The notes below the pieces were generated by a model that was given only the letters and a program-made list of their open reading frames with translations, searched no databases and was not told where the DNA came from. Both the position numbers and the translations under genes were made by a program. Shown here piece after piece: positions 9,636 to 24,594 of a stretch of DNA of 64,000 nucleotides (position 1 is the first letter of the stretch; each line of letters begins with the position of its first letter). This DNA comes from Variovorax paradoxus (GTDB lineage Bacteria; Pseudomonadota; Gammaproteobacteria; Burkholderiales; Burkholderiaceae_C): the NCBI RefSeq assembly GCF_000834655.1, contig NZ_JXQQ01000027.1, forward strand, positions 57,424 through 121,423. Direction: 5' to 3'.

Positions 9636-10766
9636 ATGAGTCTCGCGGCCTATGCCTGCCACCCCGCCCAGTCGCGCGGCCGCCGTCATGCCGAGCCGCC
9701 CGCGCCCACGCGCGACGCCTTCCAGCGCGACCGTGACCGCATCGTGCACTCCACGGCGTTCCGCCGGCTGGTCTACAAGACGCAGGTCTTCCTCAACCAC
9801 GAAGGCGACCTGTTCCGCACGCGGCTCACGCATTCGCTGGAAGTCGCGCAGCTGGGCCGCTCCATCGCGCGGGCCCTGCGCCTGAACGAAGACCTGGTCG
9901 AAGCGATCGCCCTGGCGCACGACTTGGGCCACACGCCCTTCGGCCATGCGGGGCAAGACGCGCTCAATGTCTGCATGTCCGACTACGGCGGCTTCGAGCA
10001 CAACCTGCAGAGCCTGCGCGTGGTGGATGCCCTGGAGCACCGCTACCCGCAATACGACGGCCTGAACCTCAGCTTCGAGACCCGTGAGGGCATCCTCAAG
10101 CACTGCTCGCGCGCGAATGCCGAGCGCCTGGAGCTGGCCGAGCCGAACGGGGTGGCGCGCCGCTTCCTCGACCGCACGCAACCCGGCCTCGAGGCGCAGC
10201 TGTGCAACCTGGCCGATGCCATCGCCTACAACGCCCACGACATCGACGACGGCGTGCGATCGGGCCTCATCAGCGTCGAGCAACTCGCCGAGGTGGAGCT
10301 CTTCGAGCGCTACCGGCGCGAGGCGCTCGCCGAATACCCGGAGCTGCAGGGGCGTCGCGTGCTTTACGAGACGATCCGCCGCATGCTGAGCGCGCAGGTC
10401 TACGACGTGATCGACGCGACCCGCGCGGCGCTGCAGGCCGTGGCGCCTGCCGATGCGGATGGCGTCCGCAATGCCGTACCCATCGTCGCCTTCAGCGAGA
10501 CCATGCAGGCCCAGTCGGACGAACTCAAGCGTTTTCTGTTCCGGAACCTCTATCGCCACCCGCAGGTAACGCAGACCACCGACCAGGCCCAGCAGGTGGT
10601 GCGCGAGTTGTTCGAGGCCTACCTCGAACGCGGGGTCGAAATGCCCGACTCCTATGCCGAGCGGCGCGACCGGCACCGGGCCGTGGCCGACTACATCGCC
10701 GGCATGACCGACCGCTTCGCGATGCGCGAGCACGAGCGGCTGACCGGCCGGCGAGGCATCGGGTGA
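9636..10766 (+). CDS. dgt: dGTPase-like HD-domain triphosphohydrolase
   Basis: 376 aa member of the dGTP triphosphohydrolase family, which cleaves dNTPs to nucleoside and tripolyphosphate and helps control the dNTP pool. The HD metal site is visible as TRLTHSLEVAQ with AHDLGHTPFGHAG, and the N-terminus has the family RDRDRIVHSTAFRRL segment. This is the shorter type often annotated dGTPase-like, so the preferred nucleotide is not certain. It is the first gene of a four-gene chain in which each stop overlaps the next start by four bases. Confidence 0.93.
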   Translation: MSLAAYACHPAQSRGRRHAEPPAPTRDAFQRDRDRIVHSTAFRRLVYKTQVFLNHEGDLFRTRLTHSLEVAQLGRSIARALRLNEDLVEAIALAHDLGHTPFGHAGQDALNVCMSDYGGFEHNLQSLRVVDALEHRYPQYDGLNLSFETREGILKHCSRANAERLELAEPNGVARRFLDRTQPGLEAQLCNLADAIAYNAHDIDDGVRSGLISVEQLAEVELFERYRREALAEYPELQGRRVLYETIRRMLSAQVYDVIDATRAALQAVAPADADGVRNAVPIVAFSETMQAQSDELKRFLFRNLYRHPQVTQTTDQAQQVVRELFEAYLERGVEMPDSYAERRDRHRAVADYIAGMTDRFAMREHERLTGRRGIG

Positions 10767-12019
10767 GCACGGACCCCGCACCGCGCGTCCCGCTTGCGGC
10801 CTTCGCCGTCATGCTGGGCGGCGTCAGCGCCGCGTTGCACCTGGGCAAGCTGCCGCCCGCGGTGCCGGCGTTGCAGGCTTCTCTTGGCATCGGGCTGGTC
10901 GAAGCGGGGTTCCTGCTCTCGCTCGTGCAGGTCGCGAGCATGACGCTGGGCCTCGTGGCGGGTCTTGCGGCCGACACGATCGGCTTGCGCCGAAGCATGC
11001 TGACGGGGCTGGTGGTGCTGACGACGGCCAGCCTGCTTGGTGGTGCAGTCGGCGCCGGCCTCGTGGGCGGGGCGCAAGCGGTGCAGTGGTTGCTGGTCTT
11101 GCGCGCGGTCGAAGGTATCGGCTTTCTCCTGGCGGTCATGCCGGGCCCGGGACTGATCCGCGCGCTCACGCCATCGGGCGCCGACAAGGCGGCGCTCGGC
11201 CTCTGGGGCGCCTACATGCCGCTCGGCGTGGCCGTCGCGCTGTTGCTGGGGCCCGCACTCATCGCCTGGGGCGGTTGGGCCGACTGGTGGTGGGCGCTGT
11301 CGGTCGTCTCGGCTGCGGCCGCGCTGTGGGTGTGGTCCGCCGTGCCGGCAGACCGGCTGCGTCCTGCCGCGGCGAGCGGCGCGGGCGAAGGCTGGGTCTC
11401 GCGCCTGCGCGCCACGGTTGGTGCGCGCACACCCTGGCTGACCGCGCTGACCTTCGCCGTGTATTCGGCCCAGTGGATGGCCGTGATCGGTTTTCTACCC
11501 GCCATCTATGCCGGCGCGGGCGTTCCGGCCGGCTGGAACGCCGTGCTCACCGCAATCGCGGCCGCGATGAACATCGTCGGCAACGTGGCGGGCGGCCGCT
11601 GGCTGCAGCGCGGCGTGGCGCCCGAGCGCTTGTTGCAATGGGGCTTCCTGGCGATGGCGCTGGGCGGCGTGGCCGCGTTTGCCCAGGTGGGGCAGGGCGC
11701 CGATGCGCTGGGCCTGCCGCCTGCGCTTCGTTACGCCGCGGTCTGCGCCTTCTCGCTCGGCGGCGGCATGGTGCCGGCCACGCTGTTCCTGCTCGGCGTC
11801 CGGCTGGCGCCCAGTCCGACCACGGTTTCCACGACGGTGGGGCTCATGCAGCAGGCTTCGTCGCTCGGACAGTTCCTGGCGCCGCCGGCGGTGGCGTGGG
11901 TGGCGCATCGCGTCGGCGGCTGGCACTGGACCTGGGCGGCGACGCTCGCCTGCTCGGTCGCAGGCATGGCGCTCGCGAGGCGCCTGGGCCGAATACGCCC
12001 TCCAACGGAGGTGGCATGA
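10763..12019 (+). CDS. MFS transporter, substrate unknown
   Basis: 418 aa, with about twelve hydrophobic segments and the MFS loop 2-3 motif in degenerate form (GLAADTIGLRRSMLTG). The GTG at 10763 overlaps the dgt stop as GTGA, and the product begins S-T-D-P-A-P-R just before the first membrane helix; a longer open frame upstream is a shadow of dgt. Nothing in the sequence fixes a substrate. The coupling to dgt, DUF1415 and a methyltransferase is suggestive of co-expression only. Confidence 0.88.
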   Translation: MSTDPAPRVPLAAFAVMLGGVSAALHLGKLPPAVPALQASLGIGLVEAGFLLSLVQVASMTLGLVAGLAADTIGLRRSMLTGLVVLTTASLLGGAVGAGLVGGAQAVQWLLVLRAVEGIGFLLAVMPGPGLIRALTPSGADKAALGLWGAYMPLGVAVALLLGPALIAWGGWADWWWALSVVSAAAALWVWSAVPADRLRPAAASGAGEGWVSRLRATVGARTPWLTALTFAVYSAQWMAVIGFLPAIYAGAGVPAGWNAVLTAIAAAMNIVGNVAGGRWLQRGVAPERLLQWGFLAMALGGVAAFAQVGQGADALGLPPALRYAAVCAFSLGGGMVPATLFLLGVRLAPSPTTVSTTVGLMQQASSLGQFLAPPAVAWVAHRVGGWHWTWAATLACSVAGMALARRLGRIRPPTEVA

Positions 12020-12591
12020 CCGACCCGGCGACAATCGACGCCGCTCAGGCCGAGGCCGACACGCGGCGCTGGCTCGAGCGGGCAGTCATCGGCCTGAACC
12101 TGTGTCCGTTCGCCAAGGCGGTGCATGTGAAGGCGCAAATCCACTACGCCGTACACCTGCCCGCCGAGGAAGCCGGCCTGATGGACGCCCTTCTTTCCGA
12201 AGCCAACGACCTCGCTGCCGTCGACGCCGCCGTGCGCGACACCACCCTTCTGATCGCACCCAACACCTTGGCGGATTTTCTGGACTTCAACGATTTTCTC
12301 GGCCGTGCCGAACGCAAGCTCTCGCGGGCCGGCTTCGACGGCGTGTTCCAGCTCGCGAGCTTTCACCCGCAGTTCCAGTTCGCGGGCACCGAGGCGGACG
12401 ACATCGAGAACGCGACCAACCGGGCGCCGTACCCCACGCTGCACCTGCTGCGCGAAGACAGCGTGAGCCGCGCGGTCGAGGCGTTTCCGGGAGCCGAAGC
12501 CATCTTCGAACGCAACATCGAGACGCTCGAAGCGCTGGGCCCCGACGGCTGGGCCGCGCTCGACGTGGGCCCAGGGAGTGCCCGACCATGA
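12016..12591 (+). CDS. DUF1415 family protein
   Basis: 191 aa protein of unknown function. The conserved family features are WLERAVIGLNLCPFAKAV near the N-terminus and FQLASFHPQFQFAGT with NRAPYPTLHLLREDSV in the second half. The C-P-F motif and the conserved His/Asp residues hint at an enzyme or metal site, but no activity is established to my knowledge. It starts at the ATG in ATGA overlapping the MFS stop, behind a GGAGGTGG ribosome site. Confidence 0.9.
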   Translation: MTDPATIDAAQAEADTRRWLERAVIGLNLCPFAKAVHVKAQIHYAVHLPAEEAGLMDALLSEANDLAAVDAAVRDTTLLIAPNTLADFLDFNDFLGRAERKLSRAGFDGVFQLASFHPQFQFAGTEADDIENATNRAPYPTLHLLREDSVSRAVEAFPGAEAIFERNIETLEALGPDGWAALDVGPGSARP

Positions 12592-13469
12592 ATGCACACG
12601 CGGCCAAGGCCACGAAGACCAACAAGGCCGCGAAGGCCGACGCCGAACTGACCGAGGTGCTGCGCCCCGGGCAGTCGATCGAGCTGCTCAAGGAGCTGCA
12701 CATCCTCACGCGCGAGGGCCGGCTCAACCAGGACTCGCGGCGCAAGCTCAAGCAGGTCTACCACCTGTTCCAGTTCATCGAGCAACTGCTGCGCGAGCTG
12801 CCGGGCGAGGGCGCCGAGGCCACGCTGGCCGACCACGGTGCGGGCAAGTCGTACCTCGGTTTCATCATCTACGACCTGTTCTTCAGGGCGCGCCAGGGCG
12901 GACATGTCTACGGCATCGAGACGCGGGCCGAGCTGGTCGAGCGCTCGCGCAAGCTGGCCGAGCACCTGGGCTTCGGGCGCATGTCGTTCCTCAATCTCAC
13001 GGTCGCCGAATCGGCAAATGCGAGCGAGCTGCCGGCGCAGATCGACGTGGTCACCGCGCTGCACGCCTGCGACACCGCGACCGACGACGCCATCGCCTTC
13101 GGCCTGGCGAAGAAGGCGCGCTGCATGGTCCTGGTGCCGTGCTGCCAGGCGGAAGTGGCCGCCTGCCTGCGCGAGACCAAGGCGCTCGCCCTGTCGCGCA
13201 CGCCGCTCGCGGAGCTGTGGCGCCATCCGCTGCACACGCGCGAAATCGGCAGCCAGCTCACCAACGTGCTGCGCTGCCTGTACCTCGAAGCCAACGGCTA
13301 CAGCGTCACGGTCACCGAACTGGTCGGCTGGGAGCACAGCATGAAGAACGAGTTGATCCTGGCGCGCTACACCGGCCAGCGCAAGGCCAGCGCGGCGACG
13401 CGGTTGGGCGAGCTGTTGTCGCAGTTCGGGCTCGATGCGCTCGGCGACACCCGGTTTCGCCTGGGCTGA
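12588..13469 (+). CDS. Class I SAM-dependent methyltransferase
   Basis: 293 aa. The SAM-binding fold is recognisable: LADHGAGKSYLGFIIYDL (motif I region), GIETRAELVERSRKLAEHLGF (motif II, acidic residue after the second strand) and VTALHACDTATDDAIAFGL. The segment LVPCCQAEV is typical of the Methyltransf_32 group. The N-terminus is Ala/Lys-rich and probably disordered. The substrate is unknown. Its ATG overlaps the stop of the DUF1415 gene by four bases, closing the dgt chain; it is convergent with the next gene. Confidence 0.9.
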   Translation: MNAHAAKATKTNKAAKADAELTEVLRPGQSIELLKELHILTREGRLNQDSRRKLKQVYHLFQFIEQLLRELPGEGAEATLADHGAGKSYLGFIIYDLFFRARQGGHVYGIETRAELVERSRKLAEHLGFGRMSFLNLTVAESANASELPAQIDVVTALHACDTATDDAIAFGLAKKARCMVLVPCCQAEVAACLRETKALALSRTPLAELWRHPLHTREIGSQLTNVLRCLYLEANGYSVTVTELVGWEHSMKNELILARYTGQRKASAATRLGELLSQFGLDALGDTRFRLG

Positions 13470-13487
13470 CGAGCCCGTACCGCAGCG

Positions 13488-14207
13488 CTAGGCAGAGCGG
13501 GCGGCCCCGCGCGAGGCCACCAGGTCGGCGAATGAATCACGCGCGGGCCAAGCCACCGTCTTCCACGGGCTGAGGTCGTCCGAGAGAAGCTTCTCAGCGA
13601 CCGAGGCCAGCAGCTTGCGCCCGACGATGTTGCTGCCCGGCGCGTTGCGTTCGCCGGCGAGAAAGCTCTGCGCGTAGTGGTCCCAGCCGCTGAAACGCTC
13701 GATCGCGAGCTCCATGGCCGGTTCGAGCCAGTCCAGAGCCTCCTCGGCACTCGTGTAGCCGACAGCGGCCGCGCCCGTCGCCAGATGGGCGGCGCGACCG
13801 ATCCACAGGGCCAGGTCGTCGTCGCTGGCCTGTGCGGCGAGGCCATCGACGATCTCCGTCACCGCAGACTCGGCCTCGTCGCCGTTCGACACCGAGAAGT
13901 CGCGCGCCAGCAGTTTCTTCCAGGCCTCGACCTCATCGGGAGGGATGCCGACGCACATCAGGTGCACGGCGCTGCGTTGCGCCTCGCGTGCCTCCTTCAG
14001 ATCGGGTGCGAAGGTCTGCCGGTACACCGCGGCGAGGGCCACGGCGAAATTCTCGAAGCGCGACGAGGCCGCCAGGCGGGCCGCGAGCGCGGCGTTGTTT
14101 TCCTGTCGCGCGGCCTCACGGTCGGCCGTCTCCTGCGCGAGCTCGGCCCGTCCCTCGGCCATGCCCTCTTTCACCGTGTCCACCAATTCTTTGAAAAACT
14201 TGAACAT
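13488..14207 (-). CDS. DUF1266-like protein
   Basis: 239 aa from the ATG at 14207, which has a strong GGAGGGGGAC ribosome site; a longer frame upstream is not needed. The N-terminal 50 residues are a charged helix (FKFFKELVDTVKEGMAEGR). The C-terminal part, WIGRAAHLATGAAAVGYTSA followed by GWDHYAQSFLAGERN, resembles the DUF1266 pattern of an aromatic-x-x-GRA...GY..eeA segment and a W-x-x-[FY]-x-x-[SN]-[FY]-x-x-G segment. Function unknown. No signal peptide or membrane segment. The family assignment is by pattern only. Confidence 0.7.
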   Translation of the reverse strand: MFKFFKELVDTVKEGMAEGRAELAQETADREAARQENNAALAARLAASSRFENFAVALAAVYRQTFAPDLKEAREAQRSAVHLMCVGIPPDEVEAWKKLLARDFSVSNGDEAESAVTEIVDGLAAQASDDDLALWIGRAAHLATGAAAVGYTSAEEALDWLEPAMELAIERFSGWDHYAQSFLAGERNAPGSNIVGRKLLASVAEKLLSDDLSPWKTVAWPARDSFADLVASRGAARSA

Positions 14208-14282
14208 TCGTCCCCCTCCAGGGTGTTGGTCAGCGAGCCGCTTAGGATACAAGCCTCGCGCTTCACTGCGTCACTTCAACCC

Positions 14283-14978
14283 ATGGCCCGACTTCCCCGT
14301 CTCACGCTGGCCGACATGCCGCACCACGTGATCCAGCGCGGCAACAACCGCCAGCCGATCTTTGTGGATCGCGCGGACCAAGAAAAGCTGCTCGGCCTCC
14401 TGGCCGACAACGCCTCACGCTTTGGCATCGCGCTGCACGCCTACGTGCTGATGGACAACCATTTCCACCTGCTGGCCACGCCCGACAGCACCACCGGCCT
14501 GCCGCAGTTCATGCAGTCGGTGGGGCGCAGCTACGTGCGCTACTTCAACGACCGCCATGGCCGCAGCGGCACCCTGTGGGAGGGGCGCTACAGGTCGACG
14601 CTGATCCAGACCGATCGCTACCTCATGACCTGCATGGCCTACATCGACCTCAACCCGGTGCGCGCCGGCATGGCGGTAGATGCCCGCGACTATCCGTGGT
14701 CGAGTCACGGGCACTACGCGGGGCTGCGCCACGACAAGCTGCTGACGCCGCATCCGCTGTACTGGGAGTTGGGCAACACGCCGTTCGCGCGCGAGGCGGC
14801 GTATGTCGAGTTGGTGCGTGCGGGCGTGCGGTCGGCCGATCAGAACGCGTTGACCGAGGCCACCTTGCGCGGCTGGGCGGCGGGCGACGGCGATTTTCTG
14901 GACGCATTGCAGAAATCGACCGAGCGTCGCGTGATCAAGGCCAAGGCCGGTCGGCCGCCGTCAGCGTCGAATTCTTAA
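14283..14978 (+). CDS. REP-associated tyrosine transposase (RAYT / TnpREP type)
   Basis: 231 aa Y1-transposase (IS200-like HUH fold). The metal-binding HUH motif is H60-F-H62 in MDNHFHLLATP; candidate catalytic tyrosines lie in SYVRYFNDRH (Tyr84, Tyr87). The WEGRYRSTLI and YIDLNPVRAGM segments are characteristic of RAYTs. Such proteins are usually single-copy, domesticated and associated with short palindromic repeats rather than with mobile IS ends. No flanking IS terminal repeats are seen. Downstream lies an AT-rich hairpin region (see the repeat at 15022-15100). Confidence 0.9.
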   Translation: MARLPRLTLADMPHHVIQRGNNRQPIFVDRADQEKLLGLLADNASRFGIALHAYVLMDNHFHLLATPDSTTGLPQFMQSVGRSYVRYFNDRHGRSGTLWEGRYRSTLIQTDRYLMTCMAYIDLNPVRAGMAVDARDYPWSSHGHYAGLRHDKLLTPHPLYWELGNTPFAREAAYVELVRAGVRSADQNALTEATLRGWAAGDGDFLDALQKSTERRVIKAKAGRPPSASNS

Positions 14979-15021
14979 GCTGAAAGCGCTGGCTCGGCCG
15001 CGTGCCGTCTGCGATTTTTGC

Positions 15022-15100
15022 TACTCTTTTTAATATGTCCCTAATTTAATCCCGATAAGAAAACTCGACTTTTAATAAGAATCTGACCCCTATTAAAGTG
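15022..15100. repeat. AT-rich palindromic region between RAYT and gltB
   Basis: A sharply AT-rich stretch in a GC-rich neighbourhood. It contains a 7-bp inverted repeat, TTTAATA at 15071-15077 and TATTAAA at 15091-15097, with a 13-base loop that includes AATCTGACCCC, preceded by TAATATGTCCCTAATTTAAT. Position and structure fit a target or relic site of the neighbouring RAYT, and it also covers the region where the gltB promoter is expected. The link to the transposase is inference. Confidence 0.5.
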
Positions 15101-15162
15101 TTTGGCATTCTTTGTGCATCGCAATATGCTCCCTTTCCCTGCGAAAACTGAAGGAGTGCGCC

Positions 15163-19902
<4,740 letters not shown>

Positions 19903-19938
19903 GCGCGGCCACAGATACGAAGAACAGAGGAAAGCACG

Positions 19939-21417
<1,479 letters not shown>

Positions 21418-21476
21418 TTTTTGTTTCAATTTCGCGGGCGCCTTCGCCGCCCCGCTATCATTCGCGGAAACCGCAT

Positions 21477-21509
21477 GCCGGGATGCCTGAAAAGGCGCCC
21501 GGCTTTTTT
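21477..21509 (+). terminator. Intrinsic terminator of gltBD
   Basis: Stem GCCGGG (21477-21482) pairs with CCCGGC (21498-21503), and an inner stem GCCT/AGGC closes a GAAA tetraloop (21489-21492). Six T residues follow. It is a textbook rho-independent terminator 60 bases after the gltD stop. It contains an ATG in frame with mlaF, which argues that mlaF starts further downstream. Confidence 0.9.
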
Positions 21510-21515
21510 ATTGAG

Positions 21516-22343
21516 ATGGACCCAGCCGCACAGCCACAACCCTTCGTAGAGTTCCGCGACGTCACGTTTGGCTACGGGGCGCGTGCGATTCTCGACGGCG
21601 TCTCTTTCGTCGTCCCGCGCGGCAAGGTCACCGCCCTCATGGGCGCCTCCGGCGGCGGCAAGACCACCGTGCTGCGGTTGATCGGCGGACAGCAGCGGGC
21701 GCAGCGCGGCGAGGTGCATTTCGACGGCCACGACGTCGGCAAGTTCGACAACGCGGCGCTCTACGCGGCCCGGCGTCGCATGGGCATGCTCTTCCAGTTC
21801 GGGGCGCTCTTCACCGACATGACCGTGTTCGACAACGTGGCGTTCCCGCTGCGCGAGCACACGCAGTTGTCCGAAGCGCTGGTGCGCGACGTGGTGCTCA
21901 TGAAGCTCGATGCGGTAGGCCTGCGCGGTGCGCGCGACCTGATGCCCAGCGAGGTGTCGGGCGGCATGGCACGGCGCGTGGCGCTCGCGCGCGCGATCGC
22001 GCTCGACCCCGATCTCGTGATGTACGACGAACCCTTCGCCGGTCTCGATCCGATTTCGCTCGGTACCGCGGCGCGGCTGATTCGCCAGCTCAACGACACG
22101 CTCGGGCTGACCAGCATCGTGGTCTCGCACGATCTCGAAGAAACCTTCCGCATCGCCGATCACGTGATCATCCTGGCCAACGGCAGCATTGCCGCGCAGG
22201 GCGCGCCAGCCGAGGTGCGCGAGAGCACCGACCCGCTGGTGCACCAGTTCGTGAATGCGCTGCCCGACGGGCCGGTGCGCTTTCATTACCCGGGCGTCAG
22301 CATCGAAGACGATTTCGGCAATGTCGAAGGAGGGCGCTCATGA
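21516..22343 (+). CDS. mlaF: Mla phospholipid transport ATP-binding protein MlaF
   Basis: ATPase of the inner-membrane MlaFEDB complex that moves phospholipids between outer and inner membrane. 275 aa from the ATG at 21516. Walker A is GASGGGKTT, the signature is [13 protein letters not shown], and Walker B is [11 protein letters not shown] followed by the H-loop SHDLEE. An in-frame ATG at 21483 would add 11 residues but lies inside the gltBD terminator, so I prefer 21516 although its ribosome site is weak. It overlaps mlaE by four bases. Confidence 0.95.
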   Translation: MDPAAQPQPFVEFRDVTFGYGARAILDGVSFVVPRGKVTALMGASGGGKTTVLRLIGGQQRAQRGEVHFDGHDVGKFDNAALYAARRRMGMLFQFGALFTDMTVFDNVAFPLREHTQLSEALVRDVVLMKLDAVGLRGARDLMPSEVSGGMARRVALARAIALDPDLVMYDEPFAGLDPISLGTAARLIRQLNDTLGLTSIVVSHDLEETFRIADHVIILANGSIAAQGAPAEVRESTDPLVHQFVNALPDGPVRFHYPGVSIEDDFGNVEGGRS

Positions 22344-23122
22344 GCTGGTGGAAGCCCGCCGACGTCGGCTTTGCCGTGCGCAGCCATCTTGCGAATCTGG
22401 GCTACGGCGCCAAGCTCTTCATGCGCCTTCTTGGCCCGGGCGCGCAGATCATGCGGCGCTTCGGCCTCGTGCGCGACCAGATCCATTTCCTGGGCAACTA
22501 CTCGCTCGCGATCATCGGCGTGTCGGGGCTGTTCGTTGGATTCGTGCTGGGCTTGCAGATGTACTACGCGCTGCAACGCTACGGCTCGTCCGAGGCGCTC
22601 GGCCTCCTGGTCACGCTGAGCCTCGTGCGCGAGCTCGGGCCCGTGGTGGCCGCGCTGCTCTTCACCGGGCGCGCGGGCACGTCGCTCACCGCCGAGATCG
22701 GCCTCATGAAGGCCGACGAGCAATTGAGCGCCATGGAAATGATGGCGGTCGATCCGGTGCAACGCATCCTGGCGCCGCGCTTCTGGGCCGGCGTCATCAC
22801 CATGCCGCTGCTGGCGGCCGTGTTCAGCGCGGTCGGCATCATGGGCGGCTACGTCGTGGGCGTGCTGATGCTGGGGGTCGACCCTGGCGCGTTCTGGGGC
22901 CAGATGCAGGGCGGCGTCGATGTGTGGCGCGACGTCGGCAACGGCGTGATCAAGAGCGTCGTTTTCGGCTTCACCGTGACCTTCATCGCGCTCCTGCAGG
23001 GCTACGAGGCCCAGCCCACGCCCGAGGGCGTGTCGCGCGCGACGACGCGCACGGTCGTGACGGCGTCGCTTGCGGTGCTCGGGCTGGACTTCCTGCTCAC
23101 CGCCATGATGTTCAGTATTTAA
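22340..23122 (+). CDS. mlaE: Mla phospholipid transport permease MlaE
   Basis: 260 aa permease of the MlaE family, with an N-terminal amphipathic helix and five hydrophobic segments. The family hallmark [24 protein letters not shown] is present, with the following [12 protein letters not shown] (coupling helix to MlaF). The start is in ATGA overlapping mlaF. It acts at the inner membrane with MlaD and MlaB. Confidence 0.96.
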   Translation: MSWWKPADVGFAVRSHLANLGYGAKLFMRLLGPGAQIMRRFGLVRDQIHFLGNYSLAIIGVSGLFVGFVLGLQMYYALQRYGSSEALGLLVTLSLVRELGPVVAALLFTGRAGTSLTAEIGLMKADEQLSAMEMMAVDPVQRILAPRFWAGVITMPLLAAVFSAVGIMGGYVVGVLMLGVDPGAFWGQMQGGVDVWRDVGNGVIKSVVFGFTVTFIALLQGYEAQPTPEGVSRATTRTVVTASLAVLGLDFLLTAMMFSI

Positions 23123-23159
23123 AGGGGCACCGCTCCCATCGTTCTAAAGAGTGCAAACC

Positions 23160-23654
23160 ATGCAACGTACCAACAACGACATCTGGGTCGGCCTATTCGT
23201 GCTCATCGGCGCGGCCGCACTGCTGTTTCTCGCGCTGCAGTCGGCCAATCTGCTGAGCCTGAACTTCCAGCAGACCTACGCGGTCACCGCGCGATTCGAC
23301 AACATTGGTGGTTTGAAGCCACAAACCGCGGTCAAAAGCGCAGGCGTAGTGGTCGGACGTGTGGAATCCATCGCGTTCAACGACAAGGCCTTTCAGGCCG
23401 ACGTCACGCTGGCGCTGCAAAAACGTTACAGTTTTCCCAAGGACAGCTCGCTCAAGATCCTGACCAGTGGCCTGCTCGGCGAGCAGTACATCGGCATCGA
23501 AGCGGGCGCCGAGGAGAAGAACTTGCAAGCCGGCGACACCATCACCTCGACCCAATCGGCCGTGGTGCTGGAGAACCTGATCAGCCAGTTCCTTTACAGC
23601 AAGGCGGCCGAGGGGGGTTCGAACACGGCGCCGGGAACAGCCAACAAAAAATGA
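23160..23654 (+). CDS. mlaD: Mla periplasmic-facing MCE-domain protein MlaD
   Basis: 164 aa, with a single N-terminal membrane helix (GLFVLIGAAALLFLALQ) and one MCE domain (FDNIGGLKPQTAVKSAGVVVGRV to GEQYIGI). Six copies form a ring on MlaE that receives lipid from MlaC. I take the ATG at 23160; a GTG nine bases upstream is possible. The C-terminal tail is short and Ser/Ala-rich. The stop overlaps the start of mlaA. Confidence 0.95.
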   Translation: MQRTNNDIWVGLFVLIGAAALLFLALQSANLLSLNFQQTYAVTARFDNIGGLKPQTAVKSAGVVVGRVESIAFNDKAFQADVTLALQKRYSFPKDSSLKILTSGLLGEQYIGIEAGAEEKNLQAGDTITSTQSAVVLENLISQFLYSKAAEGGSNTAPGTANKK

Positions 23655-24424
23655 AATCACGATTCTTTGCATCGAATGCTATGAAAAGCATAGCTAACAG
23701 CGCCCGCTGGGCAATTGCCGCTGGCGCTCTGGCGGTCGTCGCCGGGTGCGCCACCGGGCCCAACGCCAATCCGGCCGATCCGTTCGAGCCGTTCAATCGC
23801 GGCGTGACGCGCTTCAACGACACCGTGGACGACGCCGTCCTCGTGCCGGTGGCCACCGCCTACCAACGTGCGCTGCCCTCGATGGTGCGCACGGGCGTGA
23901 ACAACTTCTTCGGCAACCTCAGCGACGTCTGGAATCTGGCCAACAACGTCGTGCAGCTCAAGCTGCAAGGCAGCGCCGAAACCTTCATGCGGCTCAACGT
24001 CAACACGTTCTTCGGCCTGGGCGGGCTGCTCGACGTGGCCACCGAGGCTGGTATTCCCCGTCATGACGAAGACTTCGGACAAACGCTGGGCTACTGGGGC
24101 GTAGGTGCCGGTCCGTACGTCGTGCTGCCGCTGCTCGGCCCGTCGACCCTGCGCGACACGGCTGCGCTGCCGGTGGACCGCTTCGGCGACCCGGTTTCTC
24201 AGATGGACGACGTGGCCTGGCGCAATTCGCTCTCGGTGCTGCGCATCGTCGATACGCGTTCGCAGTACCTGCGCGCGAGCCGCCTGCTCGGCGAGGCCGC
24301 GCTCGACAAGTATTCGTTTACGCGGGATGCCTTCCTGCAGCGCCGCCGCAGCCAGGTCTACGACGGCAATCCGCCGGACGACGGTGCCGGCAACAGCCCG
24401 GCAGACGACGGCGCCGGAAAGTAA
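23651..24424 (+). CDS. mlaA: Outer-membrane lipoprotein MlaA (VacJ)
   Basis: 257 aa lipoprotein that sits in the outer membrane and extracts misplaced phospholipids for MlaC. The lipobox is V-V-A-G-C with Cys33. The conserved stretch DPFEPFNRGVTRFND and the YWGVGAGPYVVLPLLGPST motif identify the family. The signal peptide is longer than usual and is partly encoded by a GCTATGAAAAGCATAGC palindrome (23678-23694), which may be repeat-derived. The C-terminal 20 residues are Asp/Gly-rich. Placing mlaA inside the operon between mlaD and mlaC is common in betaproteobacteria. Confidence 0.96.
   Translation: MKSRFFASNAMKSIANSARWAIAAGALAVVAGCATGPNANPADPFEPFNRGVTRFNDTVDDAVLVPVATAYQRALPSMVRTGVNNFFGNLSDVWNLANNVVQLKLQGSAETFMRLNVNTFFGLGGLLDVATEAGIPRHDEDFGQTLGYWGVGAGPYVVLPLLGPSTLRDTAALPVDRFGDPVSQMDDVAWRNSLSVLRIVDTRSQYLRASRLLGEAALDKYSFTRDAFLQRRRSQVYDGNPPDDGAGNSPADDGAGK
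23678..23694. repeat. GCTATG-N5-CATAGC palindrome inside the mlaA start region
   Basis: Perfect 6-bp arms with a five-base loop, inside the first 15 codons of mlaA. It shares GCTATGAAA and TAGC with the motif at the hisH start. It could be a coincidence of codons, or a repeat that became part of both N-termini. Confidence 0.5.
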
Positions 24425-24594
24425 TTAACGCAGCGGCGGACCATGAAGCCGCTTGCATCCGGTTGCAAGGCTTCACCTGCGCTTCAGGAACCCGGTCGGC
24501 CTCGGGCCTGTCGAATCCGTTCTTGTCGCAGCACCTCGGCCGCCGCGCGCGGCGCCGGTGTTTCGTCCATTTTCAAAACTTCGAGGGACTCTCC

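Noticed and set aside
14283..15100. A complete IS200/IS605 insertion sequence.
   Set aside because: The encoded protein is of RAYT type; no left-end hairpin, no TnpB and no clear element ends are visible.
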